DNA of 64,000 nt, taken from positions 34,721 to 98,720 of the forward strand of contig JANSXX010000014.1 of the NCBI GenBank assembly GCA_024742815.1. The letters run 5' to 3'. This stretch comes from HXMU1420-13 sp024742815 (GTDB lineage: Bacteria; Bacteroidota; Rhodothermia; Balneolales; Balneolaceae). Shown here piece after piece: positions 18,122-26,831 of the stretch (the stretch's first letter is position 1; every line of letters starts with the position of its first letter). Both the position numbers and the translations under genes were made by a program. A model generated the notes under the pieces. That model was not told the origin of the DNA. It ran no database searches and was given only the letters and a program-made list of their open reading frames with translations.

Positions 18122-19486
18122 ATGAATATCACTGTGTTAAAGTTTGGTGGAACGTCGATGAACGACCATCAAACGTGGAAAAAAGTTCTTAAAATCATAA
18201 AAAGCTATGAATATCCGGTTGTGGTAGTTTCTGCCACAGCGCGCACTACCCGCCAATTAATCGAAGCGGGAAAAGCAGCGGCTTCACAGGATATGGAACG
18301 GGCGAATCAGATTATTAAAGACATAAAACAACGACATCAAGAGTTGGTTGATCACTTTCTGGAAGAAAACCCGCATCAAAAAAATGCACTCATTAAAGAA
18401 AGTTGCTACAAAAAGATTGATGAAAAGATCAGTTATCTGAGCAAAATGCTCCAATACGCCTTTAATAAGAAGGATTTACCCGCTGCACTCCAAGATTCGA
18501 TTGCAGCAGTTGGTGAGCAAATTTCTTCGTACTTGCTGGCGCAATGTGGCTTGGCAACCGATCAGCTTACTCAGCATATCGAAGCCAAAAAGCTCATAAA
18601 AACCAATGCTGAATATGGTGGTGCAAATCCAAACCGAGCACTCATCAACCAAAAATGTGGAAGTATCGAAACCATTCTGGATAGTGGTTTTACCCCAATC
18701 ATCGGAGGGTTTTATGGAGAAGCTCCGGATGGCACTACCACCACACTTGGATTTGAGGGTTCCGATTATACGGCAAGCCTGATTGGAGGAGCCGTACATG
18801 CAAAAGCTATCGAGATATGGACCGATGTAAGTGGAATTTATACCTGCGATCCACGCTACGTCTCAGAAGCTCAGCCGATCAACGAACTCTCCTATTTCGA
18901 CGCCACAGAGATGGCATATTTTGGAGCAAAAGTTTTGCATCCTGCCACATTGAAACCGGCTCAGGAGCGCAATATCCCGGTGCTTGTGAAAAATATGTTC
19001 GAAGCTGATGCGCCGGGAACTCGTATAGTGCGTGAGTCGCATTCTCAAAAAGAGGTGCTCGCTATTTCCTTTAAGCAAAGCATGACATTAGTTACCGTAA
19101 GCGCCTATGAAACCGTGATGGGGTATTCTTTTCTAACAAAAGTATTTGCTGCTTTGGAGACAATGAGAATTTCGGTAGATGCTGTAAATACGACGGAAGC
19201 TTCTGTAACTATTGCTTTACAATCATCCGATACTCTTACCGAACTTTCTCAAGCTCTCATCGAAGTAGGAACCGTTCAGATTGAGCCCCAAAAAGGGTTG
19301 ATTAGTTTGATTGGATGCAATTTACACGCTGCAAATCAATTAACGGCTACCGTATTTCAATCGCTTGGCGAACTACCAATTGATATGATCACCTTTACCA
19401 AAGAGAAGCGTATTCTAAGTGTAGTGATAGACGAAAATCACACGATAGAAGCAACAAAATTACTTCATAGATCCGTTTTCGGGTGA
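18122..19486 (+). CDS. lysC: Aspartate kinase
   Basis: Phosphorylates L-aspartate, the entry step to lysine/DAP, methionine and threonine biosynthesis, in the cytoplasm. The N-terminus has the amino-acid-kinase signature KFGGTSM. The substrate and nucleotide regions are EGSDYTASLIG, EIWTDVSGIYTCDPR and FDATEMAYFGAKVLHP. Tandem ACT regulatory domains follow from about residue 310 (SVDAVNTTEASVTIAL), implying feedback control by lysine or threonine. At 454 residues it is of the monofunctional LysC class, with no homoserine dehydrogenase attached. It runs 27 bp into the 3' end of the convergent CBS-protein gene. Confidence 0.94.
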   Translation: MNITVLKFGGTSMNDHQTWKKVLKIIKSYEYPVVVVSATARTTRQLIEAGKAAASQDMERANQIIKDIKQRHQELVDHFLEENPHQKNALIKESCYKKIDEKISYLSKMLQYAFNKKDLPAALQDSIAAVGEQISSYLLAQCGLATDQLTQHIEAKKLIKTNAEYGGANPNRALINQKCGSIETILDSGFTPIIGGFYGEAPDGTTTTLGFEGSDYTASLIGGAVHAKAIEIWTDVSGIYTCDPRYVSEAQPINELSYFDATEMAYFGAKVLHPATLKPAQERNIPVLVKNMFEADAPGTRIVRESHSQKEVLAISFKQSMTLVTVSAYETVMGYSFLTKVFAALETMRISVDAVNTTEASVTIALQSSDTLTELSQALIEVGTVQIEPQKGLISLIGCNLHAANQLTATVFQSLGELPIDMITFTKEKRILSVVIDENHTIEATKLLHRSVFG

Positions 19487-20572
19487 TTCTTCTTCATCCT
19501 GTGCTTCCTCTTCCATCAGCTGATCGTAGGGTAAAACTATGCCCATTTTTTTAGCGCGTTTCTCCCACTTTTCTCGGGCAAGCTTCTGCATGTCTTCGAT
19601 GGCGTCTATTTCGTCTACAATTTCAATTCCTAGCAGTGTTTCGATTACATCTTCCATTGTAACTACACCGGCAAGGCCGCCATATTCGTCTACTACCACA
19701 GCAATATGTTCCTGGCGTTCAAGCAAGCGCTGAAGTAAAAGCTTTAGTGATGCATTCTCAGGAACCACCAACACCTCACGCTTAATAGTAGATAATGAAG
19801 CTTCACCATTACCCACAGCAACTTGTTCGTACAAGTCAGTTTTTAAAATATATCCGGTAATGTCTTCTTCGTTGTTTGCAAAAACCGGAAGTCTAGATAC
19901 TCGTAAACGCTCTTTTTTGGTAAGTGCTTCCTCGATAGACAGATTCTCCGAAAACTTCATCACAACAATTCTCGGGGTCATGATGTCTTTCACTTTGAGT
20001 GAAGAAAACCGAATCAGATTTTTAAAAATATTCGACTCCCCTTCCTCAAAAATCCCTTCTTGTACGCCTTGATCGGCCATCGCAGAAAACTCTTCCCTGC
20101 TCATGGAGGGTCCGCCTTTGGAAGGACTAATAACTTTAGTAATAAACTCTGATAACTTCACAAAAGGATAAGTAACTACAATCAACATCGTGATAACCCG
20201 TGCAGAAAATACCGCCAATCCTTTCCAGTAAGTTGCTCCGAGAGTTTTCGGGATGATTTCGGATAATACCAAGATGAGCAAAGTTAGCACAGCTGAAGTA
20301 ATTCCCACATAAGCATCCCCAAAAACAATGAGTGCTTGTGCACCTACACCGGCAGCTCCTACTGTATGTGCAATGGTATTTAAGGTTAAAATTGCGGAAA
20401 GCGGACGATCAATATCGTCCTTCAATTGCTTTAGTAAGATTCCGGTTCTTGGCTGTTCCTGCTCTTTCAATACTACAAACGATGGAGTAATCGAAAGCAA
20501 CACGGCTTCTAAAATTGAGCACAAAAAAGAGACGCCAAGCGCCAGAAATAAATAAAATAGAAGTAATCCCAT
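19460..20572 (-). CDS. CNNM/CorB-like membrane protein with CBS pair
   Basis: A 370-residue inner-membrane protein of the hemolysin-C/CNNM family, often linked to Mg2+ or other divalent cation efflux. Residues ~1-175 are a DUF21 membrane domain (ALGVSFLCSILEAVLLSI, LNTIAHTVGAAGVGAQAL, LSEIIPKTLGATYWK). Residues ~190-325 are two CBS motifs (VKDIMTPR, SRLPVF, HIAVVVDEYGGLAGVVTMEDVIETLLG). It ends in an acidic tail and lacks the C-terminal CorC_HlyC domain found in many relatives. The start is taken at the ATG (20572) directly before the first membrane helix; a TTG at 20599 would add nine residues. The last codons overlap the end of lysC by 27 bp on the opposite strand. Confidence 0.88.
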   Translation of the reverse strand: MGLLLFYLFLALGVSFLCSILEAVLLSITPSFVVLKEQEQPRTGILLKQLKDDIDRPLSAILTLNTIAHTVGAAGVGAQALIVFGDAYVGITSAVLTLLILVLSEIIPKTLGATYWKGLAVFSARVITMLIVVTYPFVKLSEFITKVISPSKGGPSMSREEFSAMADQGVQEGIFEEGESNIFKNLIRFSSLKVKDIMTPRIVVMKFSENLSIEEALTKKERLRVSRLPVFANNEEDITGYILKTDLYEQVAVGNGEASLSTIKREVLVVPENASLKLLLQRLLERQEHIAVVVDEYGGLAGVVTMEDVIETLLGIEIVDEIDAIEDMQKLAREKWEKRAKKMGIVLPYDQLMEEEAQDEEESPENGSMK

Positions 20573-20620
20573 ATCACCAAAAATAAGATTATTCCGCAAA
20601 TCCTCTTAGTTAAGTTTATG

Positions 20621-20653
20621 ATTGTATAAAGTGATTGAATGCACCTATCTTTG
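20621..20653 (+). promoter_or_regulatory. Candidate promoter for the ABC-F gene
   Basis: TATCTTTG at 20646-20653 fits the Bacteroidota -7 element. ATTG at 20621-20624 is a poor -33 match at 21-bp rather than 19-bp spacing. The start codon is 31 bp downstream. Confidence 0.3.
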
Positions 20654-20684
20654 GCCCACTGATATCTCCATTTAGCTCATTTTC

Positions 20685-22643
20685 ATGCTTGCAATCGAAC
20701 AAATTACACTTCATCTGGGCGAACGCACCTTACTTGATGGCGTCTCGGCGATCATTAATCCCGGTGAACGCATAGGATTGGTTGGCCCAAATGGTGCGGG
20801 CAAATCCACCTTACTTAAAATTATTATGGGATTGAGAGAGCCCGATGGAGGCCGAATTTCCCTATCAGGTTCAGAATCGTTAGGCTATTTACCTCAGGAC
20901 GGTGTAGATCCGGATTTCAACCTTACTGTAATTGAAGAAGTTGAAACCGCATTTAGTGAGCTCTTCGAGCTTGAGCAGAACGTAAAAAAAATTCAAGAGC
21001 AACTCGGTAGCGAAGACCCAAACAGCACGGCTTACGAAAAACTGATGGAGCGCTACGGTGCGTTACAAACCCAACTTGAAACTTCGGGATTATACACACT
21101 TCGATCAGAGATTGAGAAAGTTCTTATGGGGTTAGGCTTTTCTGAAGAAGATTTTGAGCGATCTACCACCGAATTTAGCGGTGGTTGGTTGATGCGTATT
21201 GCCCTGGCAAAGTTACTCCTCAAAAAACCAACATATTTACTGCTTGATGAGCCTACCAATCACTTAGACATCGAGTCGTTGCAGTGGATCGAATATTTCC
21301 TGAATACCTACGAAGGTGCTGTTATCGTGGTTTCCCACGATCGGGCGTTTTTGGATACCATCACCAATCGAACGCTTGCGATTCGACGTGGCGATATGAG
21401 TGATTACTCCGGTAATTATTCTTTCTATGAGCGAAAGTGGGAAGAAGAACGGGAGTTGTTGATTAACGCTCAGAAAAATCAGGAAAAACAGCTAAAAGAA
21501 ACACAGGAGTTCATCGATCGTTTTCGATACAAAGCTACCAAAGCAAGGCAGGTTCAAAGCCGGGTAAAACAGCTCGAAAAGATTGAAAAAATTGAAATTG
21601 AGGATGAATTGAATTCAGTTTCGTTTCAGTTCCCTGAGCCTGAACGAAGCGGACAAATTGTGATGCAGTTAGATCAAGTTACTAAACGTTACGGCGACAA
21701 CACCGTGTTTGAAGGTTTGGATTTTGAGTTGGAACGTGGCGATAAAGTTGCGGTAGTTGGACCAAACGGAGCGGGAAAATCTACGTTGATTCGGATATTA
21801 TCTGGAAAAGAACCCATTCAGAGAGGAAAGCGAACGGTAGGCCATAAAGTTACTTTCTCATACTTTGCGCAGCATCAAGCGGAAGATTTAGACCCGAGCT
21901 ACGATCCACTTCAAGTAATGATGGAAGCCGGCTCCGGTGAAAAAGAAAGCCGACTTCGTTCAATATTGGGCTGTTTTCTCTTTACAGGTGATGATGTATT
22001 CAAAAAAGTGAAAGTGCTTTCGGGTGGTGAAAAAAGTCGATTAGCCTTAGCTAAAATGCTGCTATCTCCTGCTAATTTTTTGATTTTCGATGAGCCCACC
22101 AATCACCTAGATATGAGCTCCAAGAACATTCTGCAACAGGCACTTCAACAGTATGAAGGAACGTGTATGATTGTATCTCACGACCGTGCTTTTCTCGATC
22201 CTATTGTAAATAAAGTGCTGGAAATCCGTCCGGGTACCATCAAAACTTATCTTGGTAATGTGTCTTATTATCTGGATAAAAAGAAAGAAGAAGCAGAAGA
22301 ACAATTGAACCTTGAACAACGAACATCGAACGTTGAGCAGTCTTCGGGCACACTTTCCAGAAAGGAGCAGCGCAGGCTTGAGGCGGAACGACGGAATGAA
22401 CTGAACAAGCGTATTCGCCCGATCAAGAACAAACTAGAATCGGTAGAAAAAGAGATTGAACAAAAAGAAGAGCGGAAATCAGAAATCGAGGAATTAATGG
22501 CTCAAACTGATTTTTATGATGATTCAGAAAGAGTTAAAAAAACATCTATTGAGTACGAAACTATCAAAAAAGAGCTAACTGACTTGATGTATAAATGGGA
22601 AGAATATTCAATGCGGATTGAGGCGGTTGAGGAAGAGTTTTGA
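20685..22643 (+). CDS. ABC-F family ATP-binding protein
   Basis: A soluble twin-ATPase protein of the ABC-F group (Uup/YdiF/EttA-like), acting on ribosomes in the cases studied. The first cassette has GPNGAGKST (residues ~36-44), signature FSGGWLMRIALAK and Walker B YLLLDEPTNHLD. The inter-domain linker carries the charged helical arm (~245-300). The second cassette repeats GPNGAGKST, LSGGEKSRLALAK and FLIFDEPTNHLD. The C-terminal ~110 residues are a lysine/glutamate-rich coiled coil as in Uup-type members. The stretch joining cassette 2 to the coiled coil is encoded by a decayed 7-bp tandem repeat (22305-22339). No membrane segments. Which ABC-F subclass is uncertain. Confidence 0.9.
   Translation: MLAIEQITLHLGERTLLDGVSAIINPGERIGLVGPNGAGKSTLLKIIMGLREPDGGRISLSGSESLGYLPQDGVDPDFNLTVIEEVETAFSELFELEQNVKKIQEQLGSEDPNSTAYEKLMERYGALQTQLETSGLYTLRSEIEKVLMGLGFSEEDFERSTTEFSGGWLMRIALAKLLLKKPTYLLLDEPTNHLDIESLQWIEYFLNTYEGAVIVVSHDRAFLDTITNRTLAIRRGDMSDYSGNYSFYERKWEEERELLINAQKNQEKQLKETQEFIDRFRYKATKARQVQSRVKQLEKIEKIEIEDELNSVSFQFPEPERSGQIVMQLDQVTKRYGDNTVFEGLDFELERGDKVAVVGPNGAGKSTLIRILSGKEPIQRGKRTVGHKVTFSYFAQHQAEDLDPSYDPLQVMMEAGSGEKESRLRSILGCFLFTGDDVFKKVKVLSGGEKSRLALAKMLLSPANFLIFDEPTNHLDMSSKNILQQALQQYEGTCMIVSHDRAFLDPIVNKVLEIRPGTIKTYLGNVSYYLDKKKEEAEEQLNLEQRTSNVEQSSGTLSRKEQRRLEAERRNELNKRIRPIKNKLESVEKEIEQKEERKSEIEELMAQTDFYDDSERVKKTSIEYETIKKELTDLMYKWEEYSMRIEAVEEEF
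22305..22339 (+). repeat. Degenerate 7-bp tandem repeat inside ABC-F coding region
   Basis: Five consecutive 7-mers: TTGAACC, TTGAACA, ACGAACA, TCGAACG, TTGAGCA. They encode the linker LNLEQRTSNVEQ between the second ATPase cassette and the coiled coil. Because 7 is not a multiple of 3, copy-number change would shift the frame. Confidence 0.6.
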
Positions 22644-22820
22644 GGTGTTGATGTGTTCGGGTGTTGAGGTGTCGTGTTGACGTGTTCAGGTTTTGGGGTG
22701 TTGGGGTGTTATTGCTTGCATTTAAGTGGATTTATTGCCCTTTTTGCAACGACAGCATTTCGACAAGCAATTGATATTTAATGATTAATGATTGTTTGAT
22801 GACTGATCGATTGGACTTTG
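22641..22820. repeat. Decayed 7-8-bp tandem repeats between convergent genes
   Basis: Starting at the ABC-F stop codon there are ~70 bp of GT-rich units (GGTGTTGA, TGTGTTCG, GGTGTTGA and variants). Near the other gene end there is a second tract with units TTAATGA, TTAATGA, TTGTTTGA, TGACTGA (about 22777-22810). There is no gene in this 188-bp gap. Two different repeat families sit at the two gene ends. Confidence 0.55.
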
Positions 22821-22831
22821 GAATTTAAAAA

Positions 22832-23590
22832 CTATTGTTTGTAGGCTATCGTGTCCATTTCATCGCGCCTTAGTTCGTACCCGAGTTGGGTTAGTTCGCT
22901 AATTAAATCTTGATATTCTTGTTCGCGAAAATGTAAGTGTTCAAATAAAATGATAGATGGGTTATAACGGGGAATATCTATCGTTGAAAGGACCATCGAT
23001 TCGAAGCCTTCACAGTCGAGGATGATTCCATCAACTTTTTTTAGGCTATGTTTTTTGATCAAATCGTCGAAATTCATGGTTTGCACTTCGATGCATTTTA
23101 TGAAATCCTCTCTTTTCTCAGGTAATGAAATACCTTCGCGCTTTGCCCATTTTTCTACAAATCCTTTATCGATGTGTTCTTCTATATGTTGTTTATCGAA
23201 AGAACTCATTCCGGTTGCCCAGCGAGCGGTTGATACCGCTAGCATATAAAATGGAATAGTACCTTTTTCTGCTGATATTGCGGCATTCTCAAACTTCAGG
23301 TTATCATTTCCCTTGTGATTTTTTTTCAATCGCTCAAATACATGAACCTGAGGCTCCACTAAAATACCATTCCAACTGTATGCCCGAATAAACCGATATA
23401 ACGGATCATTGTGATAACCATCATTGGCACCAATTTGAACAAAGGTGAAGTCGGGGATATGAAGAGCTGCATGTTTTAAAACCTCTTCGGTGCTTCCTGC
23501 ATCCGGCTGCCATATCCAACGGATATACCACTCATAAAACACAGTTCGTGTCAAAAGCTTTACGAACTGCTCCCAAAAATTGTCAAGCAT
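22832..23590 (-). CDS. FkbM family methyltransferase
   Basis: A 252-residue SAM-dependent methyltransferase of the FkbM family. The SAM-binding motif is TFVQIGANDG (residues ~50-58), with acidic residue GILVEPQ after strand 2 and the family hallmark VDGIILDCEGFESMVL near residue 190, then NPSIILFEHLHF. Family members O-methylate sugars, lipids or natural products; the substrate is not apparent and there is no glycan cluster nearby. A short aromatic N-terminus (FYEWYIRWIWQP) could be membrane-associating. Its 3' end faces the ABC-F gene across a repeat-filled gap. Confidence 0.85.
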   Translation of the reverse strand: MLDNFWEQFVKLLTRTVFYEWYIRWIWQPDAGSTEEVLKHAALHIPDFTFVQIGANDGYHNDPLYRFIRAYSWNGILVEPQVHVFERLKKNHKGNDNLKFENAAISAEKGTIPFYMLAVSTARWATGMSSFDKQHIEEHIDKGFVEKWAKREGISLPEKREDFIKCIEVQTMNFDDLIKKHSLKKVDGIILDCEGFESMVLSTIDIPRYNPSIILFEHLHFREQEYQDLISELTQLGYELRRDEMDTIAYKQ

Positions 23591-23724
23591 AGAACCTGTA
23601 ATGTGTGCTGATACTTACTACGCTAGGTATACCCTTATCATTTTCTTACCTCTATTAGCGTAGCAGCGTTAATTTATCTAATGTTCTAAGGTAATAGATA
23701 TCAATCAAAAATCCGCTTTGTCGT

Positions 23725-24138
23725 TTACTTAGCGAAAATCTGATTCCTATCCCCAAAGGCTTTGAACTCAAGCGCATTACCTGATGGGTCCAAAAAAAAC
23801 ATGGTAGCTTGCTCGCCGGGTTCGCCCTTAAAACGCACATATGGCTCAATGATAAATTCAATACCAGCTGCTTTTACTCTTTCTGCCAACGATTCCCACT
23901 CGCCCATTTCCAGAATCACTCCAAAATGCCGAACCGGCACTCCTTTTCCATCTACCGCATTCTGGGCCGACTCTTTCGCTTCTTCCGGACTTAAATGCGC
24001 AACAACTTGATGCCCCCACATGTTAAAATCGATCCAATGATCGGAGGAACGGCCGGTAGAACAGCCTAAAATTTCAGTGTAGAAAGCGTGCGTTTCTTCC
24101 AGATCTTTTACCGGAAATGCTAAGTGAAAAGGATTCAT
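23725..24138 (-). CDS. VOC superfamily (glyoxalase/dioxygenase-like) protein
   Basis: A 137-residue single-module vicinal-oxygen-chelate protein with two beta-alpha-beta-beta-beta halves. The first begins FHLAFPVKDLEETHAFYTEILG; the second contains HFGVILEMGEWESLAERV and ends FFLDPSGNALEFKAF. Candidate metal ligands are His4 or His5 near the start, His68 of the second half and Glu in ALEF. The pattern resembles glyoxalase-like dioxygenase proteins rather than true glyoxalase I. Substrate unknown. It stands alone, 134 bp upstream of the FkbM gene on the same strand. Confidence 0.85.
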   Translation of the reverse strand: MNPFHLAFPVKDLEETHAFYTEILGCSTGRSSDHWIDFNMWGHQVVAHLSPEEAKESAQNAVDGKGVPVRHFGVILEMGEWESLAERVKAAGIEFIIEPYVRFKGEPGEQATMFFLDPSGNALEFKAFGDRNQIFAK

Positions 24139-24297
24139 GAAATATTGATTTTAGATTGAATTTAAAATCACCAAAAGTATAATTAAATGGTATGTAAAAT
24201 TTGTTGATTTTGGAATTCACCGTTTACAACCATCGTTACCTTAGCAAATTACTAAACCAACTTTAGTGCATTCGTGCTTTAGTGTCACATTGAAATC

Positions 24298-25053
24298 ATG
24301 ACATCAAAAAAAATTGAATTTACCGGGGCTTTAAACGAAAACTTATCAGCAAAAATTGATCTGCCGGATGGTGAGGTGAAGGCTTATGCCCTATTCGCAC
24401 ATTGTTTCACCTGTTCGAAAGATTTAAAAGCTGTTGGTAATATTACTAAAGGTCTTGCTGAATTTGGCATCGCTACTTTTCGATTTGATTTTACGGGATT
24501 AGGACAAAGTTCGGGCGATTTTTCCGATACCAATTTCAGTTCCAATATTGAGGATTTAGTAGCTGCAGCCGAATATATGAACAAAGAATACGAAAGCCCT
24601 TCTATTTTAATTGGACATTCCTTAGGTGGTGCGGCGGTATTACAAGCCGCGCATCGTATTGATTCGGTTAAAGCTGTTTCTGTAATTGGAGCTCCCGCTG
24701 ATCCGGCTCATGTTAAAGAAAACTTCAGTCTTAAAATTGACGAGATCGAAGAAAAAGGTTCGGCGGAAGTTTCGCTCGCCGGGCGACCGTTTACCATCAA
24801 AAAGCAGTTTTTAGACGATCTCGAAGAAACTACTATGAGGGATAAAATACGGGGTCTTGATCGTGCGCTCATCATTTTCCATTCTCCAATCGACAATCAG
24901 GTGGGCATCGATAATGCACAGAAAATTTTTGTAGCTGCTAAACATCCCAAAAGTTTTATTTCGTTGGATGAAGCCGATCACCTGCTTAGTACTGCAAGTG
25001 ATAGCATTTATGTAGGAAAGGTTTTGGGCACGTGGGCAGAGAAGTATTTGTAG
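24298..25053 (+). CDS. Alpha/beta hydrolase
   Basis: A 251-residue cytoplasmic alpha/beta hydrolase without a signal peptide. The nucleophile is Ser108 in the elbow GHSLGG, the oxyanion side is HCFTCSKD, and the likely acid and histidine are Asp in FHSPIDNQV and His in DEADHLL. The HCFTCSKD and FDFTGLGQSSGDF blocks are typical of hydrolases that in many bacteria are fused to an OsmC domain; here the protein ends before such a domain. Esterase or thioesterase activity is likely but the substrate is unknown. A run of four exact GAATTAC repeats begins right after the stop codon. Confidence 0.87.
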   Translation: MTSKKIEFTGALNENLSAKIDLPDGEVKAYALFAHCFTCSKDLKAVGNITKGLAEFGIATFRFDFTGLGQSSGDFSDTNFSSNIEDLVAAAEYMNKEYESPSILIGHSLGGAAVLQAAHRIDSVKAVSVIGAPADPAHVKENFSLKIDEIEEKGSAEVSLAGRPFTIKKQFLDDLEETTMRDKIRGLDRALIIFHSPIDNQVGIDNAQKIFVAAKHPKSFISLDEADHLLSTASDSIYVGKVLGTWAEKYL

Positions 25054-25081
25054 GAATTACGAATTACGAATTACGAATTAC
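25054..25081 (+). repeat. GAATTAC heptamer tandem repeat (4 copies)
   Basis: Four exact copies of GAATTAC start at the base after the TAG stop codon of the hydrolase gene, followed by a partial unit. This is the same placement as other 7-8-bp repeats in the window. Confidence 0.85.
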
Positions 25082-25117
25082 GAATAAAATTAATTACTTA
25101 ATGGCTGAAATCAACAA

Positions 25118-25156
25118 ATTCTTAATTGATCTTTGAACCATTCTTAATAGAATTTC
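25118..25156. repeat. 39-bp direct repeat, left copy
   Basis: Matches 26359-26397 at 36 of 39 positions. Each copy itself contains ATTCTTAAT twice. The right copy includes the last codons and stop of rnhA, so the left copy looks like a duplicated rnhA end. The pair brackets the lipoprotein gene. Confidence 0.7.
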
Positions 25157-25254
25157 CTGCATTTAACCACTCTTCATAATTTATTCTCAAATATATCATA
25201 CACTTATTAAGCGTAGTGCTTCTAACGAAATGAACACACTAAATGGGGTTAGCT

Positions 25255-26337
25255 ATGAAAAGCTCATTGTTATTTATGTTACCAATCTTGGTATTTATTG
25301 CACTTGGAAACTGTGGCATCTTGGGCGGGGAAGACAAAGAACCACCTATTGTGTGGGAAGAGGAGAATATTAATGATTATGTTGTTTACAGCCATAGCTA
25401 TGGCGGCGATAATCTGTTTATAATAGATCTGGAAACCGGTGAATATGAACTGAATAGTGACTACGAAACTATTTATTCAATTTCGGTAAATAAAGAAAAC
25501 ACCAAGCTCTATCTCTCCACCGGAAAAGGGCAACTATTCCAAAATATTGGGGAAGTAGTCGAGATTGATTTAAGTGATTGGAGTTCAAGGGTTATTTATG
25601 ATCGCCCGGTTGAGTTTTTATTAAGTGATAGAGACGATGTATTCTTTATTACACTTGCTGAACGCATTGATCAATCAAATTTCAGTCCTATAAGGGTGTT
25701 AGGGAGAATCAATAATACAGACGGCAATGTTGAAGAGTTATCCCAGATTAATGTAGCTCATGCCGAAAATCATGACTATAAAAATATCCAGATTCATCCA
25801 TATGAGGGGACAGTATATGCTCTTAATAATAACTATCAATTATATAGACATTCCTATTTGACTAAAGAAACAACATTACTATTTGATGGACTTTCATTTG
25901 GTAATTTTCCAAACACAGAGCTTTCCTCAGGGGGCGACACCTTGTACTTCTTAGGAGGACCTGTTTTTGATCTCAATGACATGCGTGAGATTGGGCAACT
26001 ACCGGTGTTTAAATGGGGTAACCCTAAAGCTCGAAGAGATAATAGAGAAGTATACAATACTGATACAGGTAATCCATATCAAAGTGGTAGTTCAATACTT
26101 AAAGTAACTGTATATGATCCTTCAAAGAATATAGTTACGGACAGCATTGATGTTGGTGGAAGCACTGATCTAATTTTTTTAACTGAAAATGAGCGATATG
26201 CAGTAACACATGTTGCCCAACGTTTTATTTCAATCATTGACCTTAAAGAAAAAGCAATACATAAGGAAATTCACTTTGAGCCAACAGAAATACCAGTTGT
26301 ACTAGGTAGAATTTTCTTGGCAAAAAAGTCTAGCTAA
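25255..26337 (+). CDS. Putative lipoprotein with YncE-like beta-propeller
   Basis: A 360-residue exported protein. A hydrophobic leader (SSLLFMLPILVFIALGN) is followed by a cysteine, suggesting a lipoprotein signal peptide, though Asn at -1 is not the usual small residue. The remainder is rich in strands with WD/YncE-like blades (NLFIIDLETGEYELN, KLYLSTGKGQLF, VTHVAQRFISIIDLKEK) and probably folds as a propeller. No catalytic motif. The start is taken at the second ATG (25255, after GGGGTTAGCT) rather than 25243. The gene looks more AT-rich than its neighbours and sits alone between 39-bp direct repeats, consistent with insertion next to rnhA. Function unknown. Confidence 0.7.
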   Translation: MKSSLLFMLPILVFIALGNCGILGGEDKEPPIVWEEENINDYVVYSHSYGGDNLFIIDLETGEYELNSDYETIYSISVNKENTKLYLSTGKGQLFQNIGEVVEIDLSDWSSRVIYDRPVEFLLSDRDDVFFITLAERIDQSNFSPIRVLGRINNTDGNVEELSQINVAHAENHDYKNIQIHPYEGTVYALNNNYQLYRHSYLTKETTLLFDGLSFGNFPNTELSSGGDTLYFLGGPVFDLNDMREIGQLPVFKWGNPKARRDNREVYNTDTGNPYQSGSSILKVTVYDPSKNIVTDSIDVGGSTDLIFLTENERYAVTHVAQRFISIIDLKEKAIHKEIHFEPTEIPVVLGRIFLAKKSS

Positions 26338-26358
26338 CACTAGAATAGAACCATATTC

Positions 26359-26397
26359 ATTCTTAATTGATCATCGAACCATTCTTAATTGAATTTC
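26359..26397. repeat. 39-bp direct repeat, right copy (overlaps rnhA 3' end)
   Basis: Partner of 25118-25156 with three mismatches. It covers the final codons and stop of rnhA (stop at 26385-26387, minus strand). Confidence 0.7.
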
Positions 26398-26831
26398 TTA
26401 CTCTCCGCCACGGCTAGCTGATCTACGCGTTCGTTCAATTCAATGCCTACATGTGCCTTCACTTTTACCCAGCGTACGTCGTGTGGTTTCATCGCTGTGA
26501 GCATTTGCTCCCATAATTCTTTGTTTTCGACGGGTTTTTTATCGGCTTTACGCCATCCTTTTTTTTGCCAGTTCTCAATCCAGCCTTTAGTCATGGCATT
26601 TATGATTAGAGCACTATCGCTGTGAATGGCAACACGACATGGCTTTTTTAGCGCTTTCAAGGCTTCGATCACCGCCTGCATTTCCATTCGGTTATTGGTG
26701 GTATGAGCATTACCGCCCGAAAGTTCTTTCTCTTTTCCATTCCAAATCAGTATAGCTCCCCATCCACCGGGACCCGGATTCCCCGAACATGCGCCATCCG
26801 TGTAAACTATAACTTCGGGTTTATCCGACAT
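26385..26831 (-). CDS. rnhA: Ribonuclease HI
   Basis: A cytoplasmic endonuclease that cuts RNA in RNA-DNA hybrids, including R-loops and primers. All catalytic residues are present: Asp12 in YTDGACSGNPGPGGWG, Glu50 in NNRMEMQAV, Asp72 in HSDSALIINAM, His127 in KAHVGIELNE and Asp138 in RVDQLA. At 148 residues it is a standard single-domain bacterial enzyme with the basic protrusion (GWIENWQKKGWRKADKKP). Its first 11 bp overlap the end of pyrF, so the two are translationally coupled. Confidence 0.95.
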   Translation of the reverse strand: MSDKPEVIVYTDGACSGNPGPGGWGAILIWNGKEKELSGGNAHTTNNRMEMQAVIEALKALKKPCRVAIHSDSALIINAMTKGWIENWQKKGWRKADKKPVENKELWEQMLTAMKPHDVRWVKVKAHVGIELNERVDQLAVAESKKFN

